From: Gonocerus acuteangulatus
Taxonomy: Eukaryota > Arthropoda > Insecta > Hemiptera > Coreidae
Length of the DNA stretch: 64,000 nucleotides
Direction: 5' to 3'
Assembly: GCA_946811695.1 (NCBI GenBank)
Contig: OX328125.1
Coordinates: 94,266,760-94,330,759, forward strand
Made by a program: the position numbers and the translations under genes. Numbering within the stretch: position 1 is the first letter of the stretch; every line of letters starts with the position of its first letter. Positions 1 through 10,424 of this stretch are shown piece by piece. The notes below the pieces were generated by a model. It did no database searches. It was not told where the DNA came from and saw only the letters and a list, made by a program, of their open reading frames with translations.

Positions 1-360
1 TTAAAAAGAATAAGTAGTCCAAATATTCAACAAAATATATAGTGAATGAAATTTATATAAGTAAAATACATTTTAGAAATAAATTAATGAATAAAACAAA
101 GAAAGAAAAATAAAAAAAATTATTTAATAAAACATACATTAATAAAAAAATAAATAAATAAGAACATAAAACAAAACAATTAAAACAAATATGTAAAGGA
201 AAAGTCTAAGTTTCTCTGTTAAAGAGTTTCAACTTCTAAGGAACAGCAGGAAGAATTTCACTCCCTACAGGCACATAACTATGTTAAAAACACAATAATT
301 AAATCTTGGAAAAATGTAAAAGGGAAAATTTGAGACTAAAATAGGTATTACCCCTTGTTA
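1..360. other. AT-rich stretch, nothing recognised
   Basis: Low-complexity A-rich DNA with short A and TAAA runs. No conserved protein motif, RNA gene or repeat terminus is visible. Confidence 0.6.
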
Positions 361-700
361 CAGTAATCTCTCATGTAGGTGCTCAGGTTTTCGACTCCAA
401 ACTTATTACCAAGGTTTACGTCAGAAGACGTCATAGGGAGGTATTTCATCGCATCTTTTAACTCCAGTGTTGACGATTCCAATGAGATTTGGAAGATCTG
501 AGAAATGTGCTTTTAGGAATGCGAGTGCATTACGAGTCTCGTTGGTCTGGAGGAACATCGAAGCCTTAGAAATGGCAGCTACTTCATTCATATCCAAAGC
601 GTCAAAAACTGTTTTTATTTTTTCCCCAGCGTTTTAAAATGGGTTCTGGTGGAATCGACACTCCGAAAAAAATTTCCCTGAACGTCTGGACCCGGGAAAA
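361..700 (-). pseudogene. hAT-like transposase fragment, frameshifted
   Basis: Reading the minus strand gives a protein-like stretch broken by frameshifts. One frame (about 618-700) contains VSIPPEPILKRWGK, a second (421-609) contains FDALDMNEVAAISKASMFLQ followed by NALAFLKAHFSDLPNLIG, and a third carries LKDAMKYLPM downstream. Pro-Pro-x-Pro-x-Leu-x-Arg-Trp-Gly followed by a helical region with LAFLKAHFxxLP resembles the C-terminal part of hAT-type (DUF659-like/CGGBP-related) transposases found in arthropods. The frames are interrupted and no DDE or zinc-finger region is present, so this is a dead fragment. Alternative: another domesticated or viral-type gene remnant. The family name is an inference from motif memory. 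Confidence 0.4.
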
Positions 701-1083
701 TGCTTTTAAGATAATTTGTTGATCGAGGAAATGAGTTCATTGTATTGTATTTTCTATTTCAATGATTAGGTCTGTCTAGGTCATTCCATCGTTATTTAGG
801 TGATTTTAGGTGATATCATCCTGAATAGGTTTTTTTAGGTTCTACCAAATTTGCATGAATGATACTACAAGACGCGAATCATATAAAAAAAAAAAAAAAA
901 ACGATCATTATCACGTTTAGAAGAAAGCAAAAAAATAGGTGAAAACCTAAGAATCCGGCCCTTACTCATCAGTCACGTCACAGTTCAGTCACTGTTCCAA
1001 ATCAGAACCGTTGCAGGCCAGTGGCGGGTAAAATAGTGGCTATATTCACACCTACTCGTCTTGTTAATTAGAGGTCTAATCTG

Positions 1084-1480
1084 TATATATAAACATGACG
1101 TGTCTGTCTGTTTGTTCCTTATATAAATTCACACCGTTTGACCGATTTTGACCAAACTTGGCACATAGATAGGTCTTGACCCGGGAAGTCTCGTAGGCTA
1201 GGTCAAAAAAGTCTACCACCTGTCTGTCTGCATATTTGTTCCTTATACAAATCCAGACTGTTTGACCGGTTTTAATCAATTTTGGCACAGAGGCATGTGT
1301 TGGTAAGGGGAGAGTCGTAGGCTAGGTTAAAATCGTCTAAGATTAACAGTTCCGAGGTCACGGGTTCGAAACTGTGAACTCGAAGTTACAGATTTTTGTT
1401 ATTATTTTTTTAATATTACTTATTTGGTTTCTAATTTATTTGGGCTTTTCTACAAGCAGAAAGTAGGTGTAGCATGGTGC
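1084..1480. repeat. Interspersed minisatellite-type repeat R1 (two units)
   Basis: Two diverged units of roughly 125 bp carry CTGTCTGTCTG, a TTGTTCCTTATA block and CCGTTTGACCGATTTTGA. They are followed by a unique tail (about 1340-1480) containing GGTCACGGGTTCGAAACTG, which looks like a tRNA B box. The same unit plus tail combination returns at 23340-23700, and the unit alone in reverse orientation at 32.7-33.2 kb and near 48.9 and 49.3 kb. No coding capacity. Probably part of a non-autonomous mobile element. Confidence 0.7.
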
Positions 1481-1539
1481 AACAAGTAAATATAATATTA
1501 TAAAAATAAAAAAATATAACATTTGTTCCACTTTTCTGA

Positions 1540-1760
1540 AAAACGGATACAGATATCGCCTTAAAAATGGTTTCATTCATTTTCCTATGTTAAGAAGCCT
1601 ATAAAACGAGTACCTGGAAGCATATAAACTCAAAAACTATCTTCCAGTGAACAGATTCTGCTGGTTAACGAACTTGACCTCTCAAATTGGACGAAAGATT
1701 TTTGTGCCAAATTTCATCAAAATCGGACCATTTTTGAGCTAGCTAGAGAGCGAATAGACA
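1540..1760. repeat. Interspersed repeat R2, partial copy
   Basis: Shares long blocks with 18410-18880 (opposite strand), 22400-22760, 11690-12080, 43900-44090 and 55680-56050. Diagnostic blocks are ACCATTTTTAA-like next to GGCGATA, GTTAACGAACTTGACC and AAATTTCATCAAAATCGGAC. It runs straight into a degenerate (TA)n/(ATGTAT)n tract. No protein. The AAATCGGACC-type motif is common in arthropod non-autonomous elements; the superfamily is not determined. Confidence 0.65.
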
Positions 1761-1852
1761 AACATATATATATATGTATATATATGCATATATATGTATA
1801 TATATTGCCCGTTCACTCTCAACAATGGTCCAATTTTAGTGGAAATTTATGC

Positions 1853-1910
<58 letters not shown>
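1760..1910. repeat. (TA)n tract with ATGTAT variants, then (ATTC)n
   Basis: Imperfect TA/TATG repeats, a short unique piece (about 1807-1850), then a pure (TA)n block of about 50 bp at 1857-1910, followed by a short ATTC tetranucleotide repeat to about 1940. Confidence 0.9.
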
Positions 1911-1914
<4 letters not shown>

Positions 1915-1940
1915 GAATGAATTCATTCATTCATTCATTT

Positions 1941-2633
1941 GACGCAACTGATGAAACTGAGACGTGACGTGCCTGTGTGAATAGACCATAAGGAAGGCAC
2001 TGGATTTCAGAAAAAAGCATTTCATTGATTTTGGTAAAAATAAAATGAATTGTACGTAACATTCCTGTCTGTGTTTATTTATTTATTTATTTTTTGTAAG
2101 AATATCTTGTCACCGTCGTGGATAAGACGATCGATTGCCCCTAGGATCCCTTTGTCTACTGAGGTGAGATAATCTCTTGAAACATTCTGAATATTCGAAA
2201 TCAAGTGAATTCACAGTTCTCTGTGAATTTCCTACTTCTCAAAGAACGAAGATTCGAGAGAAGGATAAGGATTTTGATATTTTCATAAGTTTATCCGAAG
2301 ATATTTACATCTACATTGTCCTGTTACTATACAGGCTGTGCAGAAGGTTAAATCGACAAAGGGATGTCGATTAATTAAATTAATTTTGTCTTAAATGAAA
2401 TCTAGTAGAGGATTCATTACAGTAAACAAGGTTTCATTAATTTTAGCGCGTTTCCTTCATCCCGTCATTGGGAGGAAACACGTTTATGACGTCGACTTTT
2501 GACGCTATCCGGATGGGCTGATAAGAAATGTCTAAGAATCTAGGACATATTCAGGGTTCATTCTTCATATCTTAATAAAACTAAATTTCTTTCTATGAAA
2601 ATGCCAACGAAATTCAAGACTAAGAGTAAAACT
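1941..2633. other. No recognised feature
   Basis: Moderately AT-rich unique-looking sequence. The open frame at 2177-2374 (65 codons) has no motif and no composition shift and is probably chance. Confidence 0.5.
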
Positions 2634-3297
2634 AGGACAGAGACAATACTAATTTATATACAGATGAAAAGAAAAGAAAAATATTGATAGACGAGGGTGA
2701 ATGATACATTTGGAAAATGTGTGTTATAGCTTAATGTTAAGGCAGATTGATAGATATTTAAAATGTGAGTAACATAAAAATAGATATAAAATGCGAATTC
2801 AAGGGATTGTTGGGATTCAGCTAGGGAAAAAAGGTTAGATTTTCAGGCATAAATCTATATTATACGTCTCGGCACTTTGGCAACCTTCTTCACCTATAAA
2901 ATAAATATACACAATTAAAAGTGAGGATAATCAAACAGTAAGTTAAACCTTTTAAATATCATAACAATAAATTGAAAACCAATCGTTCTTTGTTTAAAAT
3001 TAATTTAAAAAGAAGATGGTAATTTAAATGTTTGATTATCCTCACTTTTAATTGTGTATATTTATTTTATAGGTGAAGAAGGTTGCCAAAGTGCCGAAAC
3101 GTATAATGTAGATTTATGCCTGAAAAACTAACCTTTTTTCCCTAGCCTGATTCCCAACCATCTCTTGATTTCACATTTTATATCTATTTTATATTACTCA
3201 CACTTTAAATTTTGAATCTGTATCATTCATCCTCAGCTTTGTATAATATTTTTCCTTTCATTTCATAAGTATATAAATTAGTATTAATACTGTCCTG
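2634..3297. repeat. Long inverted repeat (arms about 304 and 268 bp), Penelope-like terminus
   Basis: Left arm 2634-2937 and right arm 3030-3297 are reverse complements with some indels, around a spacer of about 92 bp. Each arm carries the block GAAGAAGGTTGCCAAAGTG followed by CCGAAACG (right arm on plus near 3073; left arm on minus near 2870-2895). The GAAGA...CCGAAACG arrangement resembles the conserved core of the hammerhead ribozymes carried in Penelope-like element terminal repeats, and these elements often leave partial inverted copies. No reverse transcriptase or GIY-YIG reading frame is present. A simple foldback duplication is the alternative. Confidence 0.6.
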
Positions 3298-3312
3298 CTT
3301 GTTTTACAGCCC

Positions 3313-3370
3313 TCATTAAGGATTGTATTTCAAGCCGATACGTCGGCGAAAATGTATACAAATGTTGTAT
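3313..3370 (+). other. Hammerhead-like motif, degenerate
   Basis: CAGCCCTCATTAAGGATTG is followed by AAGCCGATACGTCGGC. It is closely related to the motif at 9429-9478, with loss of the CTGA core here. Probably the end of the Penelope-like relic to its left. Confidence 0.35.
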
Positions 3371-3375
3371 ATTGT

Positions 3376-4344
3376 GTATATCTTGACTTCACATCACCTT
3401 AACGGCTACCTATCTCCATCTTATTATAGATAAAAAATGAATTAGTACAGGAAGGAAATCGGGCTATTGGTGAGAAGGGGATGAACTATACCTCACGAAT
3501 GTGCAATTTGTTTCTGAATCTGGCGTATCGAGGTAAGTTAGAGGACCTCTGAATGAACCAAAATAGTATTACTGAAAACAGCGACAATTTCCACCATGGA
3601 GATGAAAGCTGTGAGAATAGAATTGAAAAAAACTATCGCCAGAGAATCTAAGGGAAAAGTCCGATTGAAATGAGGAAGAAAAGAAGTGATTGTATGGATG
3701 TAGGACTTGCTTGAATGTTGGGAGTGGTAGAGAAGAGGACCTAGAGAGTGGTGCAATAAAAAAGTCGATAAGGCATAAAGAAGGGAGAAGAATGGAGTGA
3801 TTAGAAGTAGAAGTAGCTAGAGAGATACACTCTCCCCCGGTGAGCGATAGAAAATGGCCGGATTTCACGGGAGCGACATGGATTCACTTTCCCCACACAG
3901 CTGGATTAGCACGGTACTGGCTTGTCTTAATCTCTGACTGCCATGTCCTCATAACAATGATGGCTCCTTTCTACAACTCTAGATTAGTTACAACATATCT
4001 ATTGCAAGGATTTAGAACATAGCATGATATTCCAACAGATTAGGGGTTTCGGGCTCGACTTACATTGTAATAGAGAAAATAAGATTTAACAAGAACCAAA
4101 ATACACGAGAAACCTTTTATTTCTTTAAATAAACTCTATTTATTTATTTATTTATGGGCAAATTACTTCATACAACTTGTACGCTATTCTGGGGGCGTAA
4201 AATTTATATACATTTTGTTGATTGATTTGAATCCATATTTTTGTCTGTTTTTATTTTTTGTTGGACCCGTACATCAATTTTTTTTGCTTAATTTGTTATT
4301 ATTTGGTTTATTCTTGTAATAATGAATTGTTTAAGTCGCAATAA
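3376..4344. other. No recognised gene
   Basis: Overlapping open frames at 3538-3868 (minus) and 3840-4022 (plus) are 60-99 codons, mutually antisense and without recognisable motifs. A TTTA tetranucleotide run sits at about 4137-4155. Confidence 0.5.
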
Positions 4345-4350
4345 TTCAGT

Positions 4351-4629
4351 AAGAATAATTGGATCATGTTAATCAGAAAGGAACCAACCGACAGTATGAA
4401 CATTCTGAGAAAATTGCTCTTTAAGTTGCAATATCATAGAGATTCACTTAATTATTCTTTTTCAAGTATTTTGTCGTCAAACTATGCAATATTTTACCAA
4501 CTATTTTCATGCTGTTTCTATTTAGAATAACATTTCTGACAACTAAATAGCTGAAAGTTAATAACACTTAATTTTTTTCAAAATAAGGCGCTTGGTTCCT
4601 TTCTGATTGAGATAATCTAATTACTCTTC
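4351..4629. mobile_element. Small element with 37-bp terminal inverted repeats (MITE-like)
   Basis: Left 4351-4387 and right 4592-4629 are imperfect inverted repeats sharing AATCAGAAAGGAACCAA (about 30 of 37 positions agree). The interior has no coding frame. A diverged relative with GGATCATGTTAAT and CTTCTGAGAAAACTACTC lies at 14340-14540. Short length with terminal inverted repeats suggests a MITE. The superfamily is unknown because no convincing target duplication was found. It sits directly upstream of the Tc1-like pseudogene and could be that element's 5' part. Confidence 0.5.
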
Positions 4630-4645
4630 ACGAAGAAAAACGTTT

Positions 4646-5605
4646 TTGCTAAACATCGCTAATCGCCTTGATTTTCATTACTCTTCAATTTCAAAGCCCA
4701 TAAAAAGGTACAAAAATATCGGGAGTCACTCAACCTGTCCAAATTCAGGGGAACCAAATGTCACTGACCCCATTAACGACCGTTCCATTGAATTCTATGC
4801 GTTCGGGAATCGCCATTCCACTGCTTTGGGCATTGGAAACTTGGTTACAGGAGTTCGTGGGATATCAATGTCAGAAGCAAACTGAGGAGAAGACTGAGAG
4901 AATCAGACCCTAGCTGAAGAAGGTCTGTGAAAGAGCCTCTTCTTACTGCAGAACATTGTAGACTGAGGCTAAGATTTGCAAGGGAACGCCAATCTTGAAT
5001 TGATTGAAGGGAAAAATATCCTCTTCACTGATGAGACGAGCGTGGGCCTTAACAGTCCATACAGTCATGAAGGGGTGTTGAGAAGAGCTGGAGAAAGGTA
5101 TTATAATTTCTGTGTATCAGAAACTGTGGCATTTGGAAGTGGCGTTTCATGTTCTGGGGTGTCAATTCTTGGGTACCACGTACCGAATCCGTGCCGACCG
5201 AAGGTGCGGCCTTAAATGCTTTTAGGTATGTGGAAATGATTTAACAAGATCATTTTCTGCTTAATAAGACTCTCATTGGCTCAAAAGCATTCTTTATGCA
5301 TGATAATGGCCGGCCGAATAAGGCAGCTTGTGTTTCTGCTTTCCTGACAACTATTGGTGTCCGAAACCTAGAGTAGCCTGTTAGAAGTCCACACCTTAAT
5401 CCAATTTAACATGAGTGAACCAAACCTGAAAAGAAGGTTAGGTCATAGGATTCACCTCCTACTATCCTTGAAATGCTAAAGAAGGCTGTGTTGGAGGAGT
5501 GAGGCGACATCCCACAAGATTTGATTAAAAAGCTATAAATGAGTATGCCAACAAGGATGGAAGCAGTTATTAAAGCCAGAGGAGGCAATATTTCTTATTA
5601 AGTGC
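4646..5605 (+). pseudogene. Tc1-like (DD34E group) transposase, degenerate
   Basis: Three broken segments form the order of a Tc1-like transposase. 4646-4885 has a helix-turn-helix-like start (IANRLDFHYSSISKPIKRYK). 4976-5215 has ILFTDETSVGLNS with the first catalytic Asp and HEGVLRRAGERYYN, matching the family's VWRRPGERY. About 5300-5600 has HDNGRPNKA (second Asp; usual form QDNARPH), SPHLNPI followed by a stop where the third acidic residue region should be, and LEMLKKAVLEE, GDIPQDLIKKL and MEAVIKARGG, matching the usual C-terminus. A full-length protein would be about 340 residues. Several stops and frameshifts make it inactive. It would cut and paste its own element at TA sites. Bari/Tc1 subgroup placement is an inference. 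Confidence 0.85.
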
Positions 5606-6819
5606 CATTAAAGACAATAAAATTTAAATTTTATAAAAAATGAAAAATATGAAATTTTCTTGTTCTTTTATTTATTTTCTTGTAAACCGGCGATGTGGTG
5701 CATCGCAAAAATAAAATAACAATAAAAATTGTGTAAAGATTTTTTTTTTCATTAAAACATATTAAATTTTAATATTCTGTTCAATAAAGTTATTTTATTT
5801 GAATTTATGAGACTTTTTGTAAATTTAATCTGGCTGTTCTCCTAAAAATAAAAAATAAATCTAGGTGTTGCAATTTTTTTTACGAGGAGTTTGTATATAG
5901 TGGACAATAAATATATTGTCACAGGGCTAGCCTTTTCGACTTTACCTAATACAAAAAAAATACAACCCTCCTATTTTCTACGATATTATTTCGAGAATTA
6001 CAGAAGTGTTTTCCATGGTTTCTATTCATATTCATACTCCGACTGAGTTTAATAAATCCAATTTGTTGAAACCCTTAATTGGATACAACAAATATACATA
6101 ATAGTTAAAATTAATATTTGTTGATTGAGTTTTTTTTTAAGAGCGACGGTGTAAAACAAGAAACATATTCATAAATACAAAGGAAACACGTTACAAAACA
6201 TTTCCCCTGCCAGACATAAAAAATTAGAGAACAATACACGATGTCAGACGATAGACAGCGAGTACTGTAAATATGCAAACGTGGAACGTCCCTAACTCTT
6301 TAGTTCGTTAGGTAATCTTGCACACAATTTCCTTATCTTCTTTATTTCCTGCAAAGAATTAATTTTGTTAGTGGCTTGGTGTTTACGATGTAATGTCCAA
6401 AGGAAACTTCGGTGGGGAAGGGGTCTTTACAGAATGCTTCGCAACAAGACGCTTCGTGGGGCGTCCGACCGTTAAATAGATATCTGCTAAACTTTTAACG
6501 ATAAGAAGATTTTTGATCGTTTTCTTAGGAATAACAAAATAGAACTAATCGTTCGTAAATTTTGGCGGCCCACGCAAACCCCTTAAGAATAAAATAATAT
6601 AATGCAGACCCCTCACGCAGAGGAGAGGTGCCATACTGCCACGTTCTCAACGTGTAATCAACAGTACTGTTTACTGTAATAATCAACCATTACCCTCAAT
6701 GCACAACACCAAGGTAATGAGGCCTCAGGTAACCTTGAGGCTATTTGTACGGGGCAATTTTATACAGAAATCTCTTTACTTGTCATTCTCCGTATGCATA
6801 TTCATAGACATAGAAGAAA
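5606..6819. other. No recognised gene
   Basis: AT-rich DNA with short homopolymers. The Tc1 element's 3' flank may extend to about 5900, but I could not match a terminal inverted repeat. Nothing else is identifiable. Confidence 0.5.
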
Positions 6820-6960
6820 GGCCGTCACGCAGGAGCAGCATTACTAACCACATTTTTCACCATAGGGCTTAGTGTATGGCTAAAGAATTATCTTAAAATA
6901 ACCTACATATATAAATACAAAATAAAAATGAATACTTTTAATATTTTATAATTTAACTGA
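6820..6960 (+). mobile_element. Degraded 5' end of the Helentron-like family
   Basis: GCCGTCACGCAGGAGCAGCA, then a TTTGGG-less diverged block and AATAACCTACATATATAAAT followed by an A-rich stretch, reproduce the 5' 120-140 bp seen at 44972, 49832 and elsewhere. No internal array or 3' hairpin follows, so this is a truncated relic. Confidence 0.55.
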
Positions 6961-6980
6961 TTACTATAATTATAATTGAC

Positions 6981-7201
6981 GGGCTCAGTGCCAAAGGTGA
7001 CTAACCCAAAATTAGAAATAGCTGAGAAAATAGGAGTTAAAGCACAGAAGAAAGTGAAAAAAAATATTGTTGGTGACAGAAATTATTTTAATAGGACCAA
7101 TCAACTAATTAAAATAATTTTTTTTCAGATTCGTCTTAACTTAAACTCCAATTTTCTCAGTTATTTCTAAATGTAGGTTAGTCACCTTTGGCACTGAGCC
7201 C
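6981..7201. mobile_element. 221-bp MITE with long terminal inverted repeats
   Basis: Begins GGGCTCAGTGCCAAAGGTGA and ends with its reverse complement. Complementarity extends about 60 bp inward with a few mismatches (AATAGCTGAGAAAATAGGAG pairs with CTCCAATTTTCTCAGTTATT). The interior has no gene. The open frame at 6976-7170 is just a read through the arms. No clear target duplication was found, so no superfamily is assigned. Confidence 0.7.
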
Positions 7202-7261
7202 TTTAATTTAAATTTAATAATAATTTAACTTTACAGCTGACTCGATTATTAATTTTTAATT

Positions 7262-7312
7262 AATTTTTTTTTTTTTTTTGGTGCGACTTCTAGGGTCATT
7301 AGCACCGGCTAT
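7262..7312 (-). mobile_element. SINE 3' tail, truncated copy
   Basis: Poly-T followed by GGTGCGACTTCTAGGGTCAT and TAGCACCGGC is the reverse complement of the shared SINE tail (GCGCTAATGGCC...GATGCGCC then poly-A) seen at 12361, 37146 and 41967. The head is missing. Confidence 0.6.
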
Positions 7313-7378
7313 ATGTTATTCATCAATTGATGAATGCTATATGTTATTCATCAATTAATAAGTAAGCAAAGTATATAA

Positions 7379-7459
7379 GGAGCTTGGAATCAAAGTTGGA
7401 CAACTCCAAATTTTTCAACTGAAAAAAAATGGAGATGTCCAACTTTGATTCCAAGCTCC
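7379..7459. repeat. 30-bp-arm hairpin
   Basis: Arms GGAGCTTGGAATCAAAGTTG (from 7379) and CAACTTTGATTCCAAGCTCC (to 7459) with about 20 bp of spacer. Probably the remnant of a small foldback element. A 24-bp direct repeat (CTATATGTTATTCATCAATT) sits just upstream at about 7307-7350. Confidence 0.75.
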
Positions 7460-7499
7460 TCATATTATGTTTCTGGACATTGGGGCGCCCCGGACCAGT

Positions 7500-7925
7500 C
7501 CTAAGAAACAGATAACCTAGAGATAACCCGTTATCTATAGTTTACCAGTAATAGGAGTTTAAGGGTTCCGGATATTATTACTTCGGATAGACCATCACCA
7601 GGTAAAGGTTAATCTCTGAGAGACAAAATCACACTTTATTTCTAGTAATTCAAGGTCTGCCATCATAGTTGAAATGAAGCTCAAATAGAAAAAATATTAT
7701 GAAATAAATACAGTAGGCTAAAATCTTGCCTGCTCTTTAACCAAAAAATTTAAACCCCTCTGAAAATACTTAAACATTCGAATATCAAAAAATCCTTTCT
7801 TAGCGAGTGTTTACGTTCTAAAGGGAGTGTCCGTGCAAAATTTTAAATTTTTCTGTAAATTGGTTTGGGCTGGGCGGAGGTAGGTCAGTGAGTGAGTGGT
7901 ATTTGACAAATATATAGTAGATTTA
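7500..7925. repeat. Interspersed repeat R3
   Basis: Shares several hundred bases with 22780-23310: the GATATTATTAC block, TTTATTTCTAGTAATTCAAG, TCAAAAAATCCTTTCTTAG, GGTCAGTGAGTGAGTG and the ending ACAAATATATAGTAGAT. No coding capacity. Copies at both sites end in the same position, so it is a discrete mobile or amplified unit, superfamily unknown. Confidence 0.7.
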
Positions 7926-7964
7926 AATTATAATGTCCATGATCATTAACTAAGAATTCTAGGA

Positions 7965-8095
7965 CGGGTTATCTTCAGGTTACCTCCCTTTTGTTCAATA
8001 TGGGGTGGTGGCATTTCTTTTCTAAAGAAAAGCCACCACCCCATCTTGGGAATCAAACCTACGACCCTTGGCACGGAGTGCACACGCCTTATTAT
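7965..8095 (-). mobile_element. tRNA-derived SINE (class II tRNA-like head), partial
   Basis: On the minus strand a B-box-like GGTTTGATTCCCAAGATG and a GC-rich tRNA-like segment (AAGGCGTGTGCACTCCG) precede a hairpin tail in which AAAGAAAAGCC pairs with GGCATTTCTTTT. Same family as 8630-8752 and 9561-9677. Confidence 0.6.
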
Positions 8096-8629
8096 TAATA
8101 ATCTATTTCTGCGGATATTACTAATCTGTTTCTGGGGTAAAACCGCAATCAAAAAGAGCCGATTTAGTTTATTTCTACGACACTTCTTTTTCTTTAAATA
8201 GTCATGTCCCCTGATAAAATGGAGGTTTAAACGATAAGTACGATATTTCTTCATGTTTTATTGTTATAATTAACTAATGTAACTGGTTCTCAGAATATAT
8301 TTTCCTATTTTGAAATTATTTTTATATCAGGAAAACAAAATCTTTTATTTATTCGAAATTTAAGTACTACTTGAGACACTATTTAACCGCATGTAGATCT
8401 GTTTAATTCAGTTTAAAACATTTACTTTACCTGAAGGTTGAGTGGTTAACCTAGACGTTTGGTATTAATTATCCTGTTCGGTAAGCAAGGCGTAGAACGT
8501 ACTTAACAAAGACTGCATGCCAATGCACACTTTCAGAAGGACACTTCGGGTAAACAGAGTAATTTCGACAATTTCGTATATTTTTCCCCTATTATTATTT
8601 ATTTAATTAAGTTTTAACTAACGAATTTT

Positions 8630-8752
8630 CTAGCCAGGATAGAGCTGATGCCTTTTCTTTTTTCCAAAGAAAAGCCATCGCCCTAGTGGGAATCGAACCC
8701 ACGTTCTTTGGCCCGGAGTGCGCACGCCTTAGCACTCACGGCCACCGGGCTT
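8630..8752 (-). mobile_element. tRNA-derived SINE, best copy of the 8-10 kb family
   Basis: On the minus strand the head reads AAGCCCGGTGGCCGTGAGTG with A-box-like GGCCGTGAGTGCTAAGG, followed by GTGGGTTCGATTCCCACTAG, a perfect B box. This matches a class II (Ser/Leu-like) tRNA in layout, but without a proper acceptor stem, so it is a SINE head, not a tRNA gene. The tail GGCTTTTCTTTGG...AAAAGGCATCAGC can form a hairpin. Related pieces lie at 7965, 9050, 9561, 28850 and 53466. Pol III promoter boxes would drive transcription of an intact copy. Confidence 0.75.
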
Positions 8753-9049
8753 ATTTCATCTGTTATAATACGAAAAAAATTGCTAAGTTAAAAATATTTC
8801 AGGAAAGTTTCTAAATATTAATTTATTTTAATTCCCCGTAATTTTATTTTTTTTAAAAAAAAAACTTGAAAACATTGTACTGCGTCATGTGTCTATTAAA
8901 CAACTCGAACATTTATTCATTTAAAGTATGAAAAACCTCTGTGTCATTCCTACCGTTGATTTCCACATAAATAACACTAAGTCTGATGCAGCTGATTAAA
9001 AAGACATCATTCATTTTAATTTTAACGTCCATTTAATATTGACAACGAA
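8753..9049. other. No recognised feature
   Basis: AT-rich, with mixed A and T homopolymers; nothing conserved seen. Confidence 0.5.
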
Positions 9050-9120
9050 TTTTAGGACGGGTTTTCTATTGGTTACCATCCATTTCTAGCCAGGATAGAG
9101 CTGATGCATTTCCAAAGAAA
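9050..9120 (-). mobile_element. SINE tail fragment
   Basis: TTCTAGCCAGGATAGAGCTG and GATGCATTTCCAAAG repeat the tail of the 8630 copy; the tRNA-like head is absent. Confidence 0.55.
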
Positions 9121-9283
9121 GAAGTATGTAGCTTACTTGAAACGGGACAGTTCTCCATCTTCTCCATAAGTATGCCGCTTGCTCTGTATTTTTATCCCCC
9201 TTGTATACCATATACAAGTATATTTATTTACATTTTTGTTATAATACTTTTGTTATACCTACATTCTTAGTTAATATACATAA

Positions 9284-9329
<46 letters not shown>

Positions 9330-9485
9330 CATTTTTAACCATTGATATCCAATATATATTCATTTGTATTCAAATTTATGTTAATTTATCAATCTTTATT
9401 GTTATTTGTATTCACGATTACCATATATGTTCTTACAGCCCTGAAGAAGGCTTGTATATCAAGCCGATACGTTGGCTCTAATAAA
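9284..9485 (+). other. (TA)n tract followed by Penelope-like hammerhead motif
   Basis: A (TA)n block at 9284-9320 is followed about 110 bp downstream by CAGCCCTGAAGAAGGCTTG and AAGCCGATACGTTGGC (9435-9474). CTGAAGA fits the hammerhead CUGANGA core, GGCTT/AAGCC could form stem II, AGCC/GGCT stem I, and ACGT a two-base stem III. GATA replaces the required GAAA and one extra A precedes stem II, so activity is doubtful. The same layout recurs at 3.3, 16.2 and 25.1 kb. Likely the tail of a Penelope-like element. Confidence 0.45.
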
Positions 9486-9560
9486 TACATTTTAACTATA
9501 AAATGCGGTTTTACTGAATAAGAAAATAGACCGAAAATAGATCAACACTTTCTACTTCTC

Positions 9561-9677
9561 AACGGTCGACCATATCTTCTCAATTTCCAAAGAGAAGCAC
9601 CAACCCTAGTGGGAATCTGACCCACGACCTTAGGAAAGGAGTGCAAACGCCTTAGCACTCAAGGCCACCGGGCCTCC
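9561..9677 (-). mobile_element. tRNA-derived SINE, partial
   Basis: On the minus strand GGCCCGGTGGCCTTGAGTGC, AAGGCGTTTGCACTCC and GTGGGTCAGATTCCCACTAG match the 8630 copy with a mutated B box. Confidence 0.65.
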
Positions 9678-10087
9678 AAAAGGCATCATTAATAAAGTGC
9701 TAAACAAACCCCCACTTTGAACAGTTGATCAGTTATAATTTGTTGATTAAGAAAAGATGAACGAAAAGAGGGTAACATAAATAAAATGCAAGACGGATAC
9801 CATCAATTTCTTAACTATTTTGTTTTTGTAATACTTCTTATTAAAATTCAATTTGGAAAAACTGGTAAGGAACAATTCACCCCCCGCCCCCTAGAAGTTT
9901 ATTTAATCTTCTTAATTAACACTTTTACGAATATAAGAAAATTCAGGTTCACAGGGAATAATCGCATTTTGCCAACAATACAATAACACTTTTAGTTTGA
10001 GTCCCATGATTAACATTAACCAACCCAGGAGCATTATACCCCACATTATATATTTAACCTTATATGTATTTATGTATATATGTGTTT

Positions 10088-10138
<51 letters not shown>

Positions 10139-10385
10139 TATAATGCGTATTTATGTAAGAGTAAAATCAATAATTGCAACAAGGAGCCCCGTTACCTCTA
10201 CCCGCTCAGCCCTTCGGTCATGCGGGCTTCCCTTAGAACAGGTCTTGGTAGAGGGCAAACCTTGAATCTAAGTAGGAAATATTACATTCTCTCCTTCTAT
10301 TAGCCGCACTTCAGATCAGAAACAAAGAACGATAAGTGAACAAAAACATATCACATTTACTTTTATAATATCTTAACATAATACA

Positions 10386-10424
<39 letters not shown>

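Noticed and set aside
3569..3868. 99-codon minus-strand gene
   Set aside because: Overlapped by frames on both strands, low complexity and no motif.
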